A stretch of 64,000 nucleotides of DNA from CAZGVW01 sp964529265 (GCA_964529265.1 CAZGVW010000120.1:1-64000); one strand, 5' to 3'; positions 1 to 8,016 are shown, counted from the stretch's first letter. Program-made: numbers and translations. Notes: generated from the letters alone by a model not told the origin.

Positions 1-1
1 C

Positions 2-244
2 ACGACACGCGAGCCGCCGACGATCACGCTGCCCGCGGTCTGGGAGAACTTCGCGACATTCCAGGAAATGGGCGTAGCGGCCGAGGCGGAACTCGAAGCG
101 CTCATCGCCCAGGCCGACGCCGAGTGGCGCTCCGTCAACGCCGACGCCTTCCACCGCGCCAAGGAATCCCTCGACCGCTCCACCGTCCGCATGCACGAAA
201 TCGCCATCGCCGAATCTCTTCGTTCCGATCAGGAGAAGAGTTGA
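2..244 (+). CDS. C-terminal part of an unidentified protein (partial)
   Basis: The window opens inside this gene; 80 codons remain before a TGA at 242-244. The visible part starts TTREPPTITL and ends SDQEKS, and is charged and probably helical (EAELEALIAQADAEWRSV). No family is recognisable. The final codons and the stop lie at the outer edge of the left arm of an inverted-repeat element (238-342), so that element may have set the present 3' end. It converges on the LON-domain gene. Confidence 0.6.
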   Translation, partial: TTREPPTITLPAVWENFATFQEMGVAAEAELEALIAQADAEWRSVNADAFHRAKESLDRSTVRMHEIAIAESLRSDQEKS

Positions 245-342
245 CCACGGAGGCACAGAGAGACACAGGGGAAACCAGAGAAAGAAAAAGAATCTGCTTC
301 TCTTCTTTCTCTGTGTTCCTCTGTGCCTCTGTGGTGAACTCT
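238..342. repeat. Inverted-repeat element of CACAGAGG units, gene-less, between convergent genes
   Basis: Left arm about 238-286, right arm about 303-342, facing each other around a short A/T-rich loop. The arms consist of repeated CACAGAGG / CACGGAGG-like units followed by AGAGAAAGAA. The left arm has one extra ~8-10 bp unit. The left arm contains the TGA of the upstream gene and the right arm ends just before the LON-gene stop (351). The hairpin could also act as a bidirectional terminator. It is related in design to the elements at 27676-28208 and 29238-29393. Confidence 0.8.
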
Positions 343-350
343 TTTCTTCG

Positions 351-1070
351 TCAGTTCCAGCACACGCCCTTGGGCGCGGCGGGATCGAGTTGGCGCTCCG
401 CGCGGCTGAGCAGCGAGCGCAGCGAGATCAGTTCCCGCTGGATCAACTCCGCCCGCGCCGCCGGATCAGCCTCGGCCAGCAGCCGATACTTCGTTTCGGG
501 ATCCGAAACGATCGAAATGCTGATCAACTCCATCACCGCGGCTGTCGGCGCGCCGTCCTTCGCCAGGCAGTTGGAAATCCCCTCCGCCGCGGCGAGTTCG
601 GTCAGCGGATGCTCCTGCAACAGATCGCGCAGCCGCTGCCGCACGCCCGGAATTTCCTCCTCCGACACCTCGTGCGGCCCGATCGGGCGCAGAATCGCTT
701 CGCGGTAAAGCCGGCCGTTCTTCGGATTGTGCTCGCGCTCGATGCGCGCCCGGCACACGCCCTGGAGCAGAATATTGAAGCGCCCGTCGAACAGTTTCTC
801 GTGCTGAACGATCTGCCCGACGCACACGACCGGCCGGATCGGCGGCTGGCCGTGGTATTCCAGTTTCCAGCGGTCGCCCTCGAACATGGCCATGGCGACC
901 TGGCCGGAGGTGTCGAGGGCCTGCTCGACCATCTGGCGATACCGCGGCTCGAAGACGTGGAGCGGGAGGACGGCGTGCGGCAGCAGAACGACGCCGTGGA
1001 GCGGAAAAAGCGGCATCGGGCGCGCAAAATTGACTCTGATCGTCTGCGTTGTCTCTTCGGAAGAGGCCAT
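351..1070 (-). CDS. LON peptidase substrate-binding domain protein
   Basis: A 239-residue protein made almost entirely of the LON N-terminal domain. The family pattern is clear: MPLFPLHGVVLLPHAVLPLHVFEPRYR near residue 20, then GQIVQHEKLFDGRFNILLQGVCRARI. There is no AAA+ or peptidase domain, so it is a stand-alone LON-SB protein of the kind thought to recruit or handle substrates; its exact role is unknown. The ATG at 1070 has no clear Shine-Dalgarno sequence, but TACAGT on the minus strand lies 9 nt upstream, suggesting a very short leader. Cytosolic. Confidence 0.9.
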   Translation of the reverse strand: MASSEETTQTIRVNFARPMPLFPLHGVVLLPHAVLPLHVFEPRYRQMVEQALDTSGQVAMAMFEGDRWKLEYHGQPPIRPVVCVGQIVQHEKLFDGRFNILLQGVCRARIEREHNPKNGRLYREAILRPIGPHEVSEEEIPGVRQRLRDLLQEHPLTELAAAEGISNCLAKDGAPTAAVMELISISIVSDPETKYRLLAEADPAARAELIQRELISLRSLLSRAERQLDPAAPKGVCWN

Positions 1071-1079
1071 GGCCGGTGA

Positions 1080-1085
1080 ACTGTA
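1080..1085 (-). promoter_or_regulatory. -10-like hexamer, near-leaderless start of the LON-domain gene
   Basis: TACAGT on the minus strand ends 9 nt before the ATG at 1070 and there is no SD. It belongs to the recurrent start-proximal hexamer set in this window. Confidence 0.4.
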
Positions 1086-1184
1086 GGAGGGTGGCGGGGC
1101 GGGGGGCGAGGGGGCGGAATTGGAGTGGTTTTTTGATTTCTGCGCTGTTTTTCGCGTTTTGGCGCTGTTGGCGCGTTTTGGCGC

Positions 1185-2708
1185 TCAGAGGCCGTAGAGG
1201 GGGGCGAGTTTGGCCTCCAGATAGGCCATGAGGGGCTGGTGGCTGAGGGGTTTGCCGGTGAGTTTCTTGCAGAGGTCGGCGGGGCGGTGGAGGCGGCCGA
1301 CGGCGTGGATGTTTTCGCGCAGCCAGGCGAGGAGGGGCGCGAACTCGCCGGAGGCGATCTGCTTCTTCAATCCCGGGATGGCGGCGTTGATGGTGTCCCA
1401 GTACTGCGCGGCGTAGAGGGTGCCGAGAGTGTAGGTGGGGAAGTAGCCGATGGCGCCCATGGACCAGTGGATGTCCTGGAGGCAGCCATCGCCGTCGTGG
1501 GGCACATCGACGCCGAGATCCTTCTTCATGCGCTCGTTCCAGACTTTGGGCACGTCCGCGGATTTCAGGTCGCCGCGGATGAGGGCGCGCTCGAGGTCAA
1601 AGCGGAGCATGATGTGGAGGTGGTACGTGGCTTCATCGGAATAGACGCGGATGAGCCGCGGCTTGATGATGTTCATGGCGCGGTAGAGGTCTTCGGGCGT
1701 GTATTGATCGATGGCGGCGCCGAGCATCTGCTTCGCGACAGGCAGGCACCACTGCCAGAACTCGAGCGAGCGGCCGAGCTGGTTCTCGTACATGCGCGAC
1801 TGGCTTTCGTGCACGCCGAGCGAGATGGATTGCGCGAGCGGCTGGCCGAAGCGATCCGACTTCGGGAGGCCCTGTTCGTAGAGGGAGTGGCCGCTTTCGT
1901 GGAGCGTGGTGGCGAGGGCTTCGGGGAAGTGGTCTTCGCGGTACTTGGTGGTCATGCGCGTATCGCCGGGGGCGAGGCCCTCGGAGAAGGGGTGCGCGGA
2001 GACGGCGAGCATGCCGGCCTCGATGTCGTAGCCGAGTTTGACCGCGACGTGCTTGTTGAACTCCTTCTGCTTCTCGATGGGGATTTTCACGCGGTGGACG
2101 GCGTCGTGGTGCGGGACGTTCTGCGCCGTGATGCGGCCGATGAACTCGACGAGGGACGCGCGGAGCGGCTTGAAGACGGTCTCGACCTGGGCGCTGGTGA
2201 GTCCGGGCTCGTAGTCCTCGAGCAGGGCGTCGTAGAGTTCGCCGCCTTTGGGCGCGCCGTAGCACTCCGCCTTGCGGCGGTTGAGGGAGACCTGCTTCTC
2301 GAGCCAGGGCTCGAATCGCTTGAAGTCTTTTTTCTCGCGGGCTTCGCGCCAGACGTGCATGGCGCGGCTGTTGGTTTCGGTGATTTCGGTGACGAGTTCG
2401 GTGGGGAGTTTCGTGGCGCGGTCGTAGTCGCGGCGGGCTTCGCGGAGGTTGGCGGCGGCGAGGGGATCGGCGAGGAGGGCCTTATCGGCTTCGCACGCGG
2501 CGAGGAGTTCGCCGAGGCGCGGGCTGGTGTGGCGCTGGTGCGCGAGGCGCGAGATCATCGCCAGTTGCTCGGCGCGGAAGGGCGCGGCCTTGGGGGGCAT
2601 ATCGATCTCCTGGTCCCAGGAGAGCGTCTGGCCGATGGAGACGAGCGTGGCGGCTTCGCGCCAAATTGCGCAGAGTTCGGTGTACGCGGGGTTGGCGGCG
2701 GTGGGCAT
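1185..2708 (-). CDS. M32-family carboxypeptidase (Taq type)
   Basis: A 507-residue zinc metallocarboxypeptidase. The HESGH zinc motif is at about residues 270-274 and the third ligand is in GVHES at about 300-301, as in carboxypeptidase Taq; the SAHPF and DTRMTT segments typical of M32 come before it. Length matches the family (about 500). The start at MPTAANP (2708) is chosen over longer options because a good SD (AAGGAGG) lies a few bases upstream and the homologous region begins there. It releases C-terminal residues from peptides in the cytosol. A TACACT hexamer at 2758-2763 could be its -10. Confidence 0.95.
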   Translation of the reverse strand: MPTAANPAYTELCAIWREAATLVSIGQTLSWDQEIDMPPKAAPFRAEQLAMISRLAHQRHTSPRLGELLAACEADKALLADPLAAANLREARRDYDRATKLPTELVTEITETNSRAMHVWREAREKKDFKRFEPWLEKQVSLNRRKAECYGAPKGGELYDALLEDYEPGLTSAQVETVFKPLRASLVEFIGRITAQNVPHHDAVHRVKIPIEKQKEFNKHVAVKLGYDIEAGMLAVSAHPFSEGLAPGDTRMTTKYREDHFPEALATTLHESGHSLYEQGLPKSDRFGQPLAQSISLGVHESQSRMYENQLGRSLEFWQWCLPVAKQMLGAAIDQYTPEDLYRAMNIIKPRLIRVYSDEATYHLHIMLRFDLERALIRGDLKSADVPKVWNERMKKDLGVDVPHDGDGCLQDIHWSMGAIGYFPTYTLGTLYAAQYWDTINAAIPGLKKQIASGEFAPLLAWLRENIHAVGRLHRPADLCKKLTGKPLSHQPLMAYLEAKLAPLYGL

Positions 2709-2757
2709 AGGGCGCCTCCTTGGGGGGAGAGTTTTCAAGCACAGGTCTTGGGCGGGC

Positions 2758-2763
2758 AGTGTA
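2758..2763 (-). promoter_or_regulatory. Possible -10 (TACACT) for the M32 gene
   Basis: TACACT on the minus strand would give a leader of about 40 nt containing the AAGGAGG SD. It lies between divergent genes. Confidence 0.35.
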
Positions 2764-2805
2764 CGCTCGCGGCGGGGGATGGCCAGAGGATTTTCCGTTG
2801 TGACC

Positions 2806-3372
2806 ATGAATGAGCGCACAAAACCGGTCACTGCGCGCGATTTTTTTCTGGAGACGGCGCGGCTGCGGATCCGGCCTCTGCGGGAGGCGGATTTCGAGGC
2901 GCTGTATCGCATCTTCTGCGACGCGGAAATGATGCGATGGGTGGGTCAGGGAACCGCTTTTTCGCGAATTGAAGCGCGCGAGCGGCTTTTGAAGCACATT
3001 GAGCGGATGGCGACGACCGGGTACGGGCTTCTGGCGGTGGAACTCAAGGAAACGGGCGAAGTGATCGGCGACAGCGGTCTGTTTCCGGTGGAGGGCGACC
3101 CGCCGGAGGTGGAGGTGGCGTATCACTTCGTGCGGGAGCACCACGGGCGCGGGTACGCGACAGAGGCGGCGCGGGCGGTGCTGGAGTATGGGTTTGGCGC
3201 GATGGGCTTGGAGCGGATCGTGGCGTTCTGCTATCCGGAGAACATCGCGTCGAAGCGTGTGATGTTGAAGATCGGGATGAGGGAGTTGGGGAGGGCGATG
3301 TACAAGGGGATTGAGGTGGAGAAGTGTGAGGGGAGAGGCAATGGGCAATGGGCAGTAGGCAATAGGCAATAG
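2806..3372 (+). CDS. GNAT-family N-acetyltransferase (RimJ/RimL-like)
   Basis: A 188-residue acetyltransferase. TARLRIRPLREADFEALY near the N-terminus and the acetyl-CoA loop region HHGRGYATEAARAVLEYGF are typical of RimJ-type GNAT enzymes, followed by LERIVAFCYPENIASKRVMLKIGM. The substrate is unknown. ATG 2806 is preferred; an in-frame ATG lies at 2779. The last dozen codons (ending GNGQWAVGNRQ) are encoded by a heptameric GGCAATR repeat, so the natural C-terminus appears altered or extended by the repeat. Divergent from the M32 gene. Confidence 0.88.
   Translation: MNERTKPVTARDFFLETARLRIRPLREADFEALYRIFCDAEMMRWVGQGTAFSRIEARERLLKHIERMATTGYGLLAVELKETGEVIGDSGLFPVEGDPPEVEVAYHFVREHHGRGYATEAARAVLEYGFGAMGLERIVAFCYPENIASKRVMLKIGMRELGRAMYKGIEVEKCEGRGNGQWAVGNRQ
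3337..3372. repeat. Tandem heptamer repeat (GGCAATR) x5
   Basis: Five consecutive 7-bp units (GGCAATG, GGCAATG, GGCAGTA, GGCAATA, GGCAATA) followed by GCGGAGG. The same array with the same flank occurs at 6907-6935 (inverted) and 15716-15744. Here it forms the 3' end of the acetyltransferase gene including its stop codon. Confidence 0.85.
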
Positions 3373-3520
3373 CGGAGGGGAGGCGGGCGCGTGGGAGGTT
3401 CAGGGGGGCGCGTGCGATGTTGTCGTTGATTTCGTCCCTCGCTTGCGCGTCGGGCTCGTTGAAGGCGCGGAGCGGGAGCGCGTGGGAGCGCGCTGTGGGG
3501 ATGAGTGCCCGTTGCGGATC

Positions 3521-3689
3521 GGCACTGGTGGGCAAGCCACCAGTGCCACTCAACGCCGTGAACTGAACGCCCCGCGGCTAAAGCCACGGACGGAGAAGCC
3601 CATTGAAACGGGCTTGAGGCACGAGATCCCGGCGCCGGACCACGGCTGAAGCCGTGGCCTACAAGCGAGCAAGGCCGTTGAAACGGCCT
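3521..3689. repeat. Cluster of short palindromes in a gene-free stretch
   Basis: The region 3373-3713 has no convincing gene. It holds an 11-bp-arm palindrome at 3521-3547 (GGCACTGGTGG / CCACCAGTGCC). Two alternating hairpin types follow: type A (CCACGGCTGAAGCCGTGG) at 3572-3589 and 3640-3657, and type B (AGGCCGTTGAAACGGCCT) at 3596-3615 and 3672-3689. The A-B pair is thus repeated with a period of about 70 bp. Related palindromes recur at 45639, 47351 and 48652. Confidence 0.8.
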
Positions 3690-3713
3690 GAAGTCGTGGC
3701 GTTGGACTCCAGT

Positions 3714-3923
3714 TCACGGCGCCAGCGCAACCGTCACCACACCGAGCAGCGCGACCGCGCACACGAACTGCCCCAGAATCACCACCACGCACCCCGCGAC
3801 CATCATCCCCAGTCGCAGCCCCCGCGGCACACGGCCGCCGATGCGCCGGCCCCCCGCCGAGCGCTCCATCCACGCATTCATCTCATCCCACCACGAACTC
3901 TTCGCCCTCCACCGTTGCATCAT
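3714..3923 (-). CDS. Small hypothetical membrane protein
   Basis: A 69-residue reading frame starting MMQRWRAKSSWWDEMNAWMERS. It has a basic, amphipathic N-terminal half and one hydrophobic segment near the C-terminus (GMMVAGCVVVILGQFVCAVALLG). The composition suggests a real single-pass or hairpin membrane protein rather than a shadow, but no family is recognised and no good SD is seen. Confidence 0.45.
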   Translation of the reverse strand: MMQRWRAKSSWWDEMNAWMERSAGGRRIGGRVPRGLRLGMMVAGCVVVILGQFVCAVALLGVVTVALAP

Positions 3924-3952
3924 TGACACGCGCCCCGCAGTGTGTGGCGTGG

Positions 3953-3994
3953 CCGGAGGGAGGCGCCGAGGCAACCGGCAGGTTCCCTCTGCAT
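3953..3994. repeat. Direct repeat copy 1 (CCGGAGGGAGGCGCCGAG...)
   Basis: About 42 bp nearly identical to 5221-5260. The shared core begins CCGGAGGGAGGCGCCGAG and continues with AACCGGCAGG and CCCT...GCAT. The two copies flank the lipoprotein gene in the same orientation. Confidence 0.8.
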
Positions 3995-4008
3995 AGCGCC
4001 ACTCTCCC

Positions 4009-5133
4009 TCAACCACCACCCCCACCCCCACCCCCATACCTCAGCCACCCATACATATACGCCGCGCGCCGCGGCGTACGCCCCACACTCGCGCCGATTC
4101 GATCCTCCTCCAGCCTCCGCACGTGCACAAACGGAAGCGCCCCGGGCGCCAGAAAACCCCATGCCCCAGACTGATACCCCGCAACGAGCCCGTCGCAGGC
4201 GCGCACCGGTCTCCACTTGGAGGTTCCTCCCGCAATCGGGGCTTCCTTGAACTCGCCCATCTCCCATGACACGGCTTTGAAGTTGAACCCCTCATGCATG
4301 ACCAATATGCGCGCACCATCCTGACACATCAGGATTCCACGGAACGGCCCGTGCGAAACGTCCGCACCTGACGGATCCGCCCGCAGCTCATACATGCCCC
4401 ATACCGCACCCCGGCCTGCGTCAGTGCCTGTCCAGAACAAGCCGCCTCCGGCAGGCAGCGGAAACAGCCTCATACGGGACGTTGACGTGTCGGCGTCCAC
4501 AAAACCAATCTCAGCGCCCGGCCGGTCGTGGCGCGCGCCATCGGCGTCGATTGTGACAACAGTCGTCGTTCCGTCCTCGTGCACGAGCAGGGCGTCATCG
4601 GGGCTCAGCGCCCCTGCGTTCATCAACGGCCCGAGGTCGTAGGGGCGCCATTCTTCCTTGCGAAACGCGAACAGGCGCTGGCTCGTCAGGATCATCGTGT
4701 CATTCAAGAACCCAATGCGGCCCTTGCCGCGAATCAGCAGCTCCTCGTCACTCCACCACCTGTTCCGGACACGGAGCAGCGACGGCCCGTACGCACGCGT
4801 GCTCTTCAGCAACGCCGCCCGTCCGCTCGGCGACACCACCACGTGGTTGTACTCAGGATGCGCCCGCGTCCACTCCACAAACCCCTCAACCGCCTCGCCC
4901 GCCTCGCGCGAAAGTGTCTTCTCCGACCACACCGCCACCCCCACATCCGCGCCGGGCGAATCGTCATACAGAAACACGCGCTCAACGCTTCCCGGCGCAA
5001 CATCGCCCGCATTCGCAGACTCTCGCTCGCTTCGCCCCGCCCCACCCGCGCACCCGATCATCGCAACGAGCAGGATGGCGCCCACCCCGACGTGTTCGCA
5101 CCACGAAACGAACCCGGGTCTGCTGTTCCTCAT
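4009..5133 (-). CDS. Putative lipoprotein of unknown function
   Basis: A 374-residue exported protein. Starting at MRNSRPGF, a hydrophobic stretch (GAILLVAMIGCAGG) ends in a lipobox, with the cysteine at about residue 28. The mature part has WD/propeller-like short motifs (VVVSPSGRAALL, ALSPDDALLVHEDGTTTVV) but no family could be named. ATG 5133 is favoured over the 5175 start because it has a purine-rich upstream sequence (GGAAGGGGG) and gives a normal signal peptide. The protein ends in eight glycines encoded by a CCACCCCCACCCC-type simple repeat just before the stop, an unusual terminus. The gene lies between two direct repeats (3953-3994 and 5221-5260). Confidence 0.65.
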   Translation of the reverse strand: MRNSRPGFVSWCEHVGVGAILLVAMIGCAGGAGRSERESANAGDVAPGSVERVFLYDDSPGADVGVAVWSEKTLSREAGEAVEGFVEWTRAHPEYNHVVVSPSGRAALLKSTRAYGPSLLRVRNRWWSDEELLIRGKGRIGFLNDTMILTSQRLFAFRKEEWRPYDLGPLMNAGALSPDDALLVHEDGTTTVVTIDADGARHDRPGAEIGFVDADTSTSRMRLFPLPAGGGLFWTGTDAGRGAVWGMYELRADPSGADVSHGPFRGILMCQDGARILVMHEGFNFKAVSWEMGEFKEAPIAGGTSKWRPVRACDGLVAGYQSGAWGFLAPGALPFVHVRRLEEDRIGASVGRTPRRAAYMYGWLRYGGGGGGGG

Positions 5134-5189
5134 CAGAGCGCCCCCTTCCGAATCGAGGCTTCGATGCACGCGCATGCACCCCCGTCCGA

Positions 5190-5195
5190 ACTGTA
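5190..5195 (-). promoter_or_regulatory. Possible -10 (GGCTACAGT) for the lipoprotein gene
   Basis: TACAGT on the minus strand, preceded by GGC, would start a transcript near 5183, leaving about 50 nt before ATG 5133. Confidence 0.3.
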
Positions 5196-5220
5196 GCCCC
5201 TCCGATCCGCATCGCTTCCG

Positions 5221-5260
5221 CCGGAGGGAGGCGCCGAGACAACCGGCAGGCTCCCTGCAT
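5221..5260. repeat. Direct repeat copy 2
   Basis: Matches 3953-3994 with a few substitutions and a 2-bp deletion. Downstream (5310-5390) lie short A/T-rich iterations such as TATTCC and CATCTACC before folP. Confidence 0.8.
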
Positions 5261-5392
5261 CAGCATCATGTCTCCCCGAGAGGCCAAATTACTCGCGCAA
5301 CGCTCTTCCCCCCAGTATTCCGTATTCCACATTCCGTATTCCCCTCCTCCCCCCATCTACCATCTACCACCTCCCATCTACCGCGCACCCCC

Positions 5393-6415
5393 ATGCCCCA
5401 CACCACACCGCACAACACCACCGCCCCCTCCTGGTCATTCTCCCCCTCGCGCCCCGCGCTCGCGCTCACCCGCTCCCACATCCTCGCCATCCTCAACGTC
5501 ACGCCCGATTCCTTCTCCGATGGCGGCGCGCTCCCCACACCCGAAGCCGCCGTCACCGCGGCGCGCACAGCCCTCGAACACGGCGCCGACATGCTCGATA
5601 TCGGCGGCGAATCCACGCGCCCCGGCGCCGCCCGCGTCCCGGCGCAGGAGCAGATCCGCCGCGTCGTCCCCGCCATCGAGGCCATCCGCCGCGCAAACAT
5701 CGCCGCCCCCATCACCATCGACACCACCCTCGCCGAAGTCGCCGCGGCTGCGCTCGCCGCCGGCGCCGACGCCGTCAACGATGTCTCCGCCGGCCGCGAC
5801 GACCACGATCGCATCCTCACCCTCTGCGCCGAGCGCCGCGCCGGCCTCATCCTCATGCACCGCCTGCGCCCGCCCCCGGAAGATCGCTACTCGCACGAAC
5901 ACACCGCCGCCGCGCCCCCGCTCCCGCCCCCGCCCCCGCCCCCGGATTACGGCCGCGAAGAAGAAAACCGCGGCGTCGTCGCCGTCGTCCGCGAGTTCCT
6001 GAAGTCCCGCGCCGCCGCGGCTGTCGCCGCCGGCGTCCCGCCCGCCGCCATCGTCCTCGATCCCGGCCTCGGCTTCGGCAAAACCGTCGAGCAGAACTTC
6101 ACGCTCATCGCCCACATGCGCGATTTCGCCGCCCTCGGCTTCCCCATCCTCGGCGCCGCCAGCCGAAAGTCATTCATCGGCGCCGCCATGTCGGCAAGCA
6201 GCGATGCACCGGAGACCGACGACGGGCGCAGCGCGCACACCGCGCACATCGCACGCCCCGCGCCACTCCCCCCGCCCCGCGAGCGCATCACCGGCTCCGT
6301 CGCCGCCGCCGTCATCATGCACGCCCGCGGCGTCCGCCTCTTCCGCGTCCACGATGTCCGCCCCCACGTCGAAGCCCTCCGCATCGCCGACCGGATTTCT
6401 CTCTGCTCGGGCTGA
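5393..6415 (+). CDS. folP: Dihydropteroate synthase
   Basis: A 340-residue folate-pathway enzyme that condenses pABA with 6-hydroxymethyl-dihydropterin pyrophosphate. All signature blocks are present: ILNVTPDSFSDGG, MLDIGGESTRPGA, VNDVSAG, DPGLGFGKTVEQN, GAASRKSFIG, ITGSVAAAV and FRVHDV. It is longer than usual because of two low-complexity inserts: a polyproline run followed by DYGREEENRG after the LMH segment, and a second acidic/proline stretch between SFIG and ITGS. The start MPHTTPHN is the ATG nearest the homologous region; no SD is evident. Upstream noncoding sequence has short tandem CATCTACC-type iterations. Confidence 0.95.
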   Translation: MPHTTPHNTTAPSWSFSPSRPALALTRSHILAILNVTPDSFSDGGALPTPEAAVTAARTALEHGADMLDIGGESTRPGAARVPAQEQIRRVVPAIEAIRRANIAAPITIDTTLAEVAAAALAAGADAVNDVSAGRDDHDRILTLCAERRAGLILMHRLRPPPEDRYSHEHTAAAPPLPPPPPPPDYGREEENRGVVAVVREFLKSRAAAAVAAGVPPAAIVLDPGLGFGKTVEQNFTLIAHMRDFAALGFPILGAASRKSFIGAAMSASSDAPETDDGRSAHTAHIARPAPLPPPRERITGSVAAAVIMHARGVRLFRVHDVRPHVEALRIADRISLCSG

Positions 6416-6564
6416 CCCGCCGGGGCGGCTTCAGCCACCGCATCTCACGGGGGCGGCGCCCCGTTGGCCCCTCCGGCATCAAAGGGCTAGCATGGCGCCC
6501 CCGCGACAGCGGCGGACAACACACAAACCCCGCGGCGGCGCCGCCGATTCTGGAGCGCACACCA

Positions 6565-6894
6565 ATGGCCAGCACCAAGGTTCACGAGTTCACCGACGGC
6601 AACTTCGAAACCGAAGTCATCAACTCCGAGAAGCCCGTCCTCGTCGATTTCTGGGCCGAGTGGTGCATGCCCTGCCGCGCCCTCGCGCCCACCATCGATG
6701 AACTCGCCAAGGAATACGACGGACGCGTCAAGATCGGCAAGGTGGACACCGACTCCAACCGCGATGTCAGCGTCCGCTTCGGCATCACCGCCATCCCCAC
6801 GGTGATCCTCTTCAAGGACGGCCAGATCAAGCAGAAGTTCGTTGGCCTCACCAAGAAGGCCGAGTTCGAGAAAGCCCTCACCGGAGTCGCCTGA
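6565..6894 (+). CDS. trxA: Thioredoxin
   Basis: A 109-residue cytosolic thiol-disulfide oxidoreductase. Active site W33-C-M-P-C37 (the usual motif is WCGPC), with the cis-proline at about residue 78 (AIPTVILF). Otherwise it is a standard single-domain thioredoxin (VLVDFWAEWC, KVDTDSNRDVSVRFGI). The Met in the CXXC loop is an uncommon variant. It converges on lgt, separated by a 19-bp gap where the heptamer repeat begins. Confidence 0.95.
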   Translation: MASTKVHEFTDGNFETEVINSEKPVLVDFWAEWCMPCRALAPTIDELAKEYDGRVKIGKVDTDSNRDVSVRFGITAIPTVILFKDGQIKQKFVGLTKKAEFEKALTGVA

Positions 6895-6906
6895 TCTCCT
6901 CCTCCG

Positions 6907-6935
6907 CTATTGCCTATTGCCCATTCCCTATTGCC
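6907..6935. repeat. Tandem heptamer repeat (GGCAATR) x4, inverted
   Basis: On the minus strand: GGCAATA, GGGAATG, GGCAATA, GGCAATA, G, then GCGGAGG. It spans the lgt stop and encodes its last residues (AIGNGQ). Same family as 3337-3372 and 15716-15744. Confidence 0.8.
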
Positions 6936-7954
6936 TTCTTCTTCCTCCATCCACCCATCGGCGCCACCTTCCGCCTCACCACGAACGCCAGCGAAATCAC
7001 GCCCGCCACGATCATCGCCGCGCTCAGCCACTGCCCGCGGCTGAGGCCCATCGGCCGCGCCACCTTCAGATGATCGTCCGGCAGGCGCCAGACCTCCGTC
7101 ACGATCCGCAGCGCGCCGTACACAATCAGGAACCACGCGCCGATCACGCCCGGCTTCCGCGGCTTCGCCCAGATCAGCCACAGCGCCATGAACAGAATCG
7201 GCCCCTCCGCCAGCGCCTGATAGAGTTGCGATGGATGCCGCGCCGTCAGCAGCGGCGCCAGTTCCGCCTTCACGTCCGCCGCGCCGTGCTGCACGGCGCT
7301 GATCACCGCCGGAATCGCCTTGTCCAGCGGCGCTCCCGGCGCCACGCGCTCGCACAGTTCGCCGAACCGATCAGCGTCTCCCGGCGCCCATGGCGGCGGC
7401 AGCGTCGGGCTCAGCAGTTCCTGCGGATACTTCACACTCCACCACGGCGCAGGCTCGCCGCGCCCGGCCACGATCTTCCCCAGCAGTTCGCCGTTCACGA
7501 AGTTCGCAATGCGCCCGAACATCAGCCCCGGCGGCGCGATCGCCGCGACCGTGTCCAGCACGTGCGGCAGCGGCGCATTCATCCGCCGCGCAATCCACCA
7601 CGAGGCGAGCACGACGCCGATCATCCCGCCGTGGCTCGCCATGCCGCCCTCGTTGATCGCGAGCAACCGCCACCACGGCGGCGACGACGAAAACCCGAAC
7701 AGCGTCGGGTCGTACACGATCGCGTAGCCCAGCCGCCCGCCCGCCAGCACGCCGAACGCGAGCATGAGCATCGCGTCCGGCACGCGATCGACCGGAATCA
7801 GGCAGATGCGCCGCTTCGCCATCCACCACATGAGCAGCCACGCGAGCGCGAAGCCGAGCAGATACGAAAGCCCGTACCAGCGCAGGCCGAAATCGCCCGA
7901 GATCCTCCAGACGAAGGGGCTGATGTCGTGCACCCAGGCGGCAAGCGTGCGCAT
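6914..7954 (-). CDS. lgt: Prolipoprotein diacylglyceryl transferase
   Basis: A 346-residue inner-membrane enzyme that transfers diacylglycerol to the lipobox cysteine of prolipoproteins. Multiple hydrophobic segments are present, with HGGMIGVVLA and the Lgt signature region GRIANFVNGELLGK, then RHPSQLYQALAEG near the C-terminal third. Longer than most Lgt proteins because of an insert around the periplasmic loop (residues ~170-230). The final residues (KKKAIGNGQ) are encoded by the heptamer repeat at 6907-6935. ATG 7954 is preceded by TACCGT 8 nt upstream and lacks an SD. Confidence 0.93.
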   Translation of the reverse strand: MRTLAAWVHDISPFVWRISGDFGLRWYGLSYLLGFALAWLLMWWMAKRRICLIPVDRVPDAMLMLAFGVLAGGRLGYAIVYDPTLFGFSSSPPWWRLLAINEGGMASHGGMIGVVLASWWIARRMNAPLPHVLDTVAAIAPPGLMFGRIANFVNGELLGKIVAGRGEPAPWWSVKYPQELLSPTLPPPWAPGDADRFGELCERVAPGAPLDKAIPAVISAVQHGAADVKAELAPLLTARHPSQLYQALAEGPILFMALWLIWAKPRKPGVIGAWFLIVYGALRIVTEVWRLPDDHLKVARPMGLSRGQWLSAAMIVAGVISLAFVVRRKVAPMGGWRKKKAIGNGQ

Positions 7955-7962
7955 GACGCGTC

Positions 7963-7968
7963 ACGGTA
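7963..7968 (-). promoter_or_regulatory. -10-like hexamer just before lgt
   Basis: GCTACCGT on the minus strand, 8 nt before the ATG at 7954; consistent with a leaderless or near-leaderless transcript. Confidence 0.4.
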
Positions 7969-8016
7969 GCACGGAAGCGCCGCGCCCGCCCCCCGTCCGC
8001 CGCCGCGCGACGGGCT

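Noticed and set aside
1239..2813. 524-codon plus-strand frame
   Set aside because: Antisense shadow of the M32 carboxypeptidase, which has an intact HESGH site.
3337..3372. CRISPR or minisatellite gene
   Set aside because: Perfect 7-bp tandem units without spacers; a simple repeat.
3373..3713. tRNA or other structured RNA gene
   Set aside because: Several hairpins are present but no cloverleaf, anticodon arm or TTC loop could be found.
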